Shown piece after piece: positions 59,744 to 64,000 of a stretch of 64,000 nt of DNA (its first letter is position 1; each line of letters begins with the position of its first letter). The position numbers were made by a program, and so were the translations under genes. The stretch covers positions 124,001 through 188,000 of the forward strand of contig NZ_FNVF01000008.1 of assembly GCF_900107975.1 (NCBI RefSeq). Direction: 5' to 3'. Under the pieces are notes generated by a model that did not search any database, was not told the DNA's origin, and saw only the letters and a program-made list of their open reading frames with translations. Source of the stretch: Paenibacillus sp. UNC499MF (lineage in GTDB: Bacteria; Bacillota; Bacilli; Paenibacillales; NBRC-103111).

Positions 59744-61657
59744 CTAAGCTTTATTGCGGATTTCTTCAAGAATCTGCCCGCAAATCTCCTCGATCGATCT
59801 AGGTCCCAAATCCCCTTCTCCGCGTTTGCGGACCGCCGCCGTGCCCGTATTTTTTTCGTTCTCGCCGAGAACAAACATGTACGGCACTTTTTCCAGCTGC
59901 GCTTCACGGATCTTGTAGCCCAGCTTCTCGCCCCTCAGGTCGATTTCCGTCCGGATGCCCGCTTCGTCCAGCGATTTCTTTACGAGCATGGCGTAATCGG
60001 CATAGGGGTCGGATACCGGCAGCAGCTTCACCTGCACCGGCGCCAGCCAGAGCGGGAAAGCACCGCTGTAATGCTCGGTGATGATCCCGATGAACCGGTC
60101 GACCGACCCGTACACGGCCCGGTGGATAACGACCGGCCGGTGCTTCAGGCTGTCCTCGCCGATATAGGTGAGATCGAATTTCTCCGGCATTTGAAAATCG
60201 AGCTGGATCGTGCCGCACTGCCAGCTCCGCTTAAGCGCATCGAGGATGTGGAAGTCGATTTTCGGCCCGTAGAACGCGCCGTCGCCCTCGTTGATCCGGT
60301 ATTCGATGCCGCGGTTATCGAGCACGCTTTTCAGGGAGCCCTCCGCCTGATCCCACAGCTCCTGGGAGCCCATGGAGTCCTCGGGACGCGTGGACAGCTC
60401 GATCTTGTACTCGAACCCGAAGACGCCGTAAATATGGTCGATCAGCTCGATCACCCGGCCGATTTCTTCTTCGATCTGATCGGGGCGGACAAACAGATGC
60501 GCATCGTCCTGGCAGAATGTGCGCACGCGCATCATTCCGTTCAGCGCTCCGGACATCTCGTGCCGGTGCACCTGCCCGTACTCGGCAAGACGTATGGGAA
60601 GCTCCCGGTACGAGTGCAGGCTGTTTTTATAGATCAGCATATGGCCCGGACAGTTCATGGGCTTCAATGCGAAACTCGTATCATCCACATCGGTAAAGTA
60701 CATGTTGTCCTTGTAATGGTCCCAGTGTCCCGACTGCTCCCAGAGGCGTCTGTTCATCATGAACGGCGTGCGCACTTCGTCGTATTCCCGCTGCCGCTGC
60801 AGTTCCCGGGCGAAGCTTTCCAGCTCCGTGCGGATCGTCATCCCTTTGGGCAGGTAGAACGGCATGCCGGGGGCTTCTTCGGAGAACATGAACAGGCCGA
60901 GTTCCTTGCCCAGCTTGCGGTGGTCGCGCTTCTTGGCTTCCTCCAGCAGATGCAGATGCTCGTCAAGCTGCGCTTTCTTCGGGAACGACGTGCCGTAGAT
61001 GCGCTGCAGCATCTTGTTGGCGGAGTCTCCGCGCCAGTAAGCGCCCGCCACGTTCAGCAGCTTGAACGCCTTGATCCGCCCCGTCGATGGCAGATGCGGT
61101 CCCCTGCACAGGTCGACAAACTCTCCCTGTTCGTAGACCGAAATTTCCGCCTCTTCCGGCAGATCGCGGATCAGCTCCAGCTTCAAGGGATCCTCCATTT
61201 CGCCGAAGATGCGGAGGGCTTCCTCCCGGCTTACGACCCGTCGGACGATCGGCAGGTTTTCGCCCGCGATCTTCTCCATCTCCTTCTCGATGGCGGCGAG
61301 GTCTTCGGTGGAAAGCGGCTTTTCGAGATCCAGGTCGTAGTAAAACCCGTCTTCGATTACCGGTCCGATGCCGAGCTTCACGGCCTTGCTGCCGTAAATC
61401 CGCTTGATGGCCTGGGCCATAAGGTGCGCCGTGCTGTGCCGGTAAATGTCCAGCCCTTCGGCGCTGTCCGGCGTAATAATCTCCAAAGCGCCGTCCCGGT
61501 CGATGACCGTGTTCAGATCGACCGGTTTGCCGTCCAGTTTGCCGGCAAACGCGTTTTTGCGGAGTCCCGGACTGATAGACTGAGCCGCCTCTTCGACCGT
61601 TGTCCCTCCGGAGTACTCCCGGACCGATCCGTCTGGCAATTTCACTTGAATGTTCAT
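59744..61657 (-). CDS. thrS: Threonyl-tRNA synthetase
   Basis: The 637-residue class II synthetase has an N-terminal TGS domain (MNIQVKLPDGSVREYSGG). The editing domain has HSTAHLMAQAIK and ADSANKMLQRIYG. The catalytic core has motif 1 and motif 2 (MNCPGHMLIYKNSLHSYRELP, then RTFCQDDAHLF) and motif 3 (GSVDRFIGIITEHY). A C-terminal anticodon-binding domain ends it (KLLPVSDPYADYA...LGENEKNTG). It charges tRNA-Thr. GGAGGG precedes the ATG at 61657. Expression is controlled by a T-box leader (61688-61960). Confidence 0.98.
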   Translation of the reverse strand: MNIQVKLPDGSVREYSGGTTVEEAAQSISPGLRKNAFAGKLDGKPVDLNTVIDRDGALEIITPDSAEGLDIYRHSTAHLMAQAIKRIYGSKAVKLGIGPVIEDGFYYDLDLEKPLSTEDLAAIEKEMEKIAGENLPIVRRVVSREEALRIFGEMEDPLKLELIRDLPEEAEISVYEQGEFVDLCRGPHLPSTGRIKAFKLLNVAGAYWRGDSANKMLQRIYGTSFPKKAQLDEHLHLLEEAKKRDHRKLGKELGLFMFSEEAPGMPFYLPKGMTIRTELESFARELQRQREYDEVRTPFMMNRRLWEQSGHWDHYKDNMYFTDVDDTSFALKPMNCPGHMLIYKNSLHSYRELPIRLAEYGQVHRHEMSGALNGMMRVRTFCQDDAHLFVRPDQIEEEIGRVIELIDHIYGVFGFEYKIELSTRPEDSMGSQELWDQAEGSLKSVLDNRGIEYRINEGDGAFYGPKIDFHILDALKRSWQCGTIQLDFQMPEKFDLTYIGEDSLKHRPVVIHRAVYGSVDRFIGIITEHYSGAFPLWLAPVQVKLLPVSDPYADYAMLVKKSLDEAGIRTEIDLRGEKLGYKIREAQLEKVPYMFVLGENEKNTGTAAVRKRGEGDLGPRSIEEICGQILEEIRNKA

Positions 61658-61687
61658 CGTCTATCCCTCCACGAGTGTTTTGTTGAA

Positions 61688-61960
61688 CGCAAAAAAACGC
61701 AGCTCATCCACAAAGGGACGAGTGCGTTCAGCTCGTGGTTCCACCCTCATTTGATCTGCCGTAAAGCGCGCAGAATCCTCATTTGGCATCAGGTAACGGA
61801 GATGATCCGGTGCCATCTACTGCCGCCGGTTTCATTGCGGGTTCGATGCCACGGCTGCAAAGGGGTAATTCCGCATCCGTCGGCAGGAGAAACTTTCAGC
61901 TGGCGCTTCTCTCTCTGGGCAGCCCGTGAAGGGAATCGTGTCTTTGGTCAATGCCTTATG
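61688..61960 (-). promoter_or_regulatory. T-box riboswitch leader of thrS
   Basis: The minus-strand RNA contains the T-box core GGGTGGAACCACG (complement near 61733-61746). It is followed by a terminator AACGCACTC...GAGCTGCGTT with a T7 run (61688-61730). A probable specifier ACC (Thr) lies at 61866-61864 in GGAATTACCCC. Uncharged tRNA-Thr should favour antitermination. Confidence 0.88.
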
Positions 61961-61967
61961 GCTAGAA

Positions 61968-61996
61968 ATTATAGATTCGCCTCCGAAAGATGTCAA
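61968..61996 (-). promoter_or_regulatory. Sigma-A promoter of thrS
   Basis: TTGACA (61996-61991), a 17-nt spacer and TATAAT (61973-61968) form a consensus promoter just upstream of the T-box. Confidence 0.9.
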
Positions 61997-62027
61997 GCCG
62001 CGAATTTCTAATTTTTCCCGCTTGGGG

Positions 62028-64000
62028 TCACTTCGTACCGCCTGCCGTACTGATTTCGACCGGCTCCGAATTATTTCTTCCCCCCACCGCTTTAACGACA
62101 AACTCGTAGGTTTGTGAGGAATCGATGCCATTCAGCGTATAGCTGTAGGCGGTTTGCCCGCTGACCGCCGGAACATAGGCGCTCCAGAGGATGCCTGCCC
62201 TGCCGTTTTTCTCGTAAATGCGGTAGCCTCTGACAGGCTCGGAGGTGCTGGCCGGAGCTTTCCAGGAAATAACCGCCTTGTTCGACTGCTTGACGGCGCC
62301 GGCATTCTCCACTTTGCCGGGTTTGCCGTCCGTCCGCTTGATGCTGTAGGACTCGTAGACAGCGACAGGTTTATCTTTTACGGCCGTGTAGGACGTGAAT
62401 TTGAGAACGTCGCCGGTGATCGATACATCCACGAACATCTTCTTGTTCGGCTGCTCGTTCTTGGCGGCGAAGAACGTATCCGCGTCCGGATTCCGGTCGT
62501 AGAACTTCGAAGCGGCGGAGTTGCCCATCAGGTACACGGTACCTTTCGGGTTCACCACATTGCCCTGCTCGTCGATAATGACGTTTTTGATGGGAACGTT
62601 ATTCAGCATCTGGTAGGATCTCATGTACATATGGTCATGTCCTTCAAAAACCATGTCCACGCCCAGCTCGTCGAATACCGGAATGAGATACTTGCGGTAA
62701 AATTTGACCCGGTCGTCTTCAGCGGACGCGTTATCTCCCGAGGAATAAGGGCCTTTGTGCATGGAAACGAATTTCCATTTCTTATCCGACTTGGCCACCT
62801 GATTCCTCATCCATTCCAGCTGCTTCGTAAATTGGGGATCGGCTTTATACGGAGAGACATCGCCCTCGTACTGCGAGTTGATCTGCATAAAGAGCGCATC
62901 GCCGTATTCAAACGCATACACCGATCCGTCATGGGCGCCTGTGCCGACATCTTTGGGCAGATTGAAGTGGTTATAAAAGTTATTGTTGGGATAGTCCTCC
63001 ACCTCATGGTTGCCGATAATCGGAGCGAACGGCACGTTGGCGAATTCCTTTTTCGGAACGCCCAGGAACCACTGCCACAGCTGCTCCAGATCGCCGTCAT
63101 CCGTCAAATCGCCCGTCAGCAGGACGAATTTGGGATCTACGGTTTTTTCGATGGCTCTCTTGAACGTGTCCTGCCAAAGCTCGAAGTTGGATTTGCTGGA
63201 GCCCTGCGTGTCGGTCACGTACAGGAAATGAAAATCCTGGTTGTCGGCCCGGTCCGTCGTAAAAGAACCGGTCTCGCTCCAGCCGTCCGCATCCCCGTTG
63301 CCGACCCTGTACACATACTTCGTACCCGGTTTAAGCCCGTTAGCGGTCGCTTTGTGACTGGCGAATTTCTTGTATTTCTTCGAGCTTCTGTCGCTCGCGG
63401 TCATTAACGTGTCGATAACGGTGGCGCTGCCTGTATAGCTCTGCGCCAAATCAGCCGGGAACGTGCCTTCCGGAGCTTTGGAAGCCTCGACCACCTGGAC
63501 AACGGTGCCCTTCACCGTCTCTGCCGTATACCAGTCGAACGAAATGCTCGTTTTCGGATCGCCGTTGAACGTCATGTTCAGCAGCGAAGGCGCTTTGTTG
63601 CCGGAGTCCGGCAGCCTTGTGGTGAAGCTCCACGTAATATCGGCGGACGGGTTTACGCCGTCCTGGGCGCCTTTTACGAGTCCCTTGGGTACGGTAACCT
63701 TGTAGGTTTTTCCGGCGGCCAAATCGGGATGGCTGATTTTCAGCGTGCTGCCGCTTACCGTCGACGAGACGCCGGAAAGCGAAGCGCCGCCGCTGTCCGT
63801 GACCGCCGCTTTATACGCGTTATCCTGCACTACGGCTTTGTTGAAAGTCACGCTGATTTCAGTGTTCACAGCCGCATCGGCCGCTCCCGGAGCGGGAGTT
63901 CTGCTTACGGCCGTCGTCGGATTTTCTCCCGGCTCGCCGCTTCCGCGTTCGCCGGTTATGAGTACATCCTTGATCCGGCTGGAGCCGGAGCTGGATACCG
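62028..64000 (-). CDS. Secreted purple-acid-phosphatase-like metallophosphoesterase (5' end outside window)
   Basis: The frame is open through the right edge, so the N-terminus is missing; 656 residues are visible. In order: a Ser/Gly linker, an SbsA-type Ig-like domain (TEISVTFNKAVVQDNAY...), and an FN3-like purple acid phosphatase N-domain (NKAPSLLNMTFNGDPKTSIS...). A calcineurin-like phosphoesterase follows with FLYVTDTQG, LLTGDLTDDGD, IIGNHEVED, SMHKGPYSSG and GHDHMYMRS, the dimetal ligands. A C-terminal FN3 domain ends the protein without SLH motifs. It should hydrolyse phosphomonoesters or diesters extracellularly. Confidence 0.9.
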   Translation of the reverse strand, partial: VSSSGSSRIKDVLITGERGSGEPGENPTTAVSRTPAPGAADAAVNTEISVTFNKAVVQDNAYKAAVTDSGGASLSGVSSTVSGSTLKISHPDLAAGKTYKVTVPKGLVKGAQDGVNPSADITWSFTTRLPDSGNKAPSLLNMTFNGDPKTSISFDWYTAETVKGTVVQVVEASKAPEGTFPADLAQSYTGSATVIDTLMTASDRSSKKYKKFASHKATANGLKPGTKYVYRVGNGDADGWSETGSFTTDRADNQDFHFLYVTDTQGSSKSNFELWQDTFKRAIEKTVDPKFVLLTGDLTDDGDLEQLWQWFLGVPKKEFANVPFAPIIGNHEVEDYPNNNFYNHFNLPKDVGTGAHDGSVYAFEYGDALFMQINSQYEGDVSPYKADPQFTKQLEWMRNQVAKSDKKWKFVSMHKGPYSSGDNASAEDDRVKFYRKYLIPVFDELGVDMVFEGHDHMYMRSYQMLNNVPIKNVIIDEQGNVVNPKGTVYLMGNSAASKFYDRNPDADTFFAAKNEQPNKKMFVDVSITGDVLKFTSYTAVKDKPVAVYESYSIKRTDGKPGKVENAGAVKQSNKAVISWKAPASTSEPVRGYRIYEKNGRAGILWSAYVPAVSGQTAYSYTLNGIDSSQTYEFVVKAVGGRNNSEPVEISTAGGTK

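Noticed and set aside
60071-62011. Long plus-strand open frame opposite thrS
   Set aside because: It is the antisense shadow of a highly conserved gene and runs through the T-box leader.

Overview
The window looks like chromosomal DNA from a Paenibacillus-type member of the Bacillota. Coding sequence is moderately GC-rich. Ribosome binding sites are strong (GGAGG, AGGAGG) and TTG and GTG starts are common. Extracellular proteins carry Gram-positive signal peptides, SLH anchors, CBM5/12 and FN3 modules. thrS has a T-box leader, and sigma-A promoters and cre-like boxes are easy to read. There is no rRNA, tRNA, CRISPR array or intact mobile element.

Layout: (1) 1-3.5 kb: a partial Cof-type HAD phosphatase, a MocR-type regulator, and a divergent pair made of a haem-oxygenase-like diiron oxidase and a small partner. 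(2) 3.6-17 kb: secreted and housekeeping genes, including a tandem-GDPD phosphodiesterase, a GH18 chitinase, two acetyltransferases, a DUF4097 protein, an SDR epimerase, a GH13 glucosidase, an M4 neutral protease and a copper-amine-oxidase-N protein. (3) 17.3-22.8 kb: a giant S-layer-anchored CBM9/tandem-GDPD protein with a leader that resembles an attenuator. (4) 23-31.4 kb: DUF4395, DinB and AraC genes, a Vpr-like subtilase followed by a 9-bp minisatellite, TetR, and a beta-propeller-like surface protein. (5) 31.5-41.8 kb: a LacI-controlled locus (GH94 phosphorylase, GH3 glucosidase, and a divergent sugar ABC transporter) that matches the plan of the Listeria beta-1,2-glucooligosaccharide (sophorooligosaccharide) locus. 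(6) 41.9-43.8 kb: an AT-rich island with a matrixin-like protease, a lipoprotein and a frameshifted integrase remnant. (7) 44.2-46.1 kb: an ECF sigma/anti-sigma operon. (8) 46.3-54.1 kb: a divergent MurNAc/muropeptide salvage cluster (RpiR regulator, PIG-L-like protein, AmiE-like hydrolase, NamZ | MurK-like kinase, MurQ, GNAT). (9) 54.6-64 kb: a MalT/LuxR regulator, a small secreted protein, a zinc-ribbon/DUF1963-like protein, T-box-thrS, and a partial secreted metallophosphoesterase.

Together the genes describe a saprophyte that degrades chitin, protein, phosphodiesters and glucans outside the cell and takes up oligosaccharides by ABC transport. It also recycles its own or foreign cell wall in the cytoplasm. 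The strongest candidates for something not well described are: the MocR/diiron-oxidase pair; the MurNAc cluster, which has no PTS and no visible secretion signals and includes a PIG-L protein lacking the usual catalytic-base Asp; the duplicated 'dead barrel + live barrel' GDPD architecture; and the competing-hairpin leader of the giant SLH gene.
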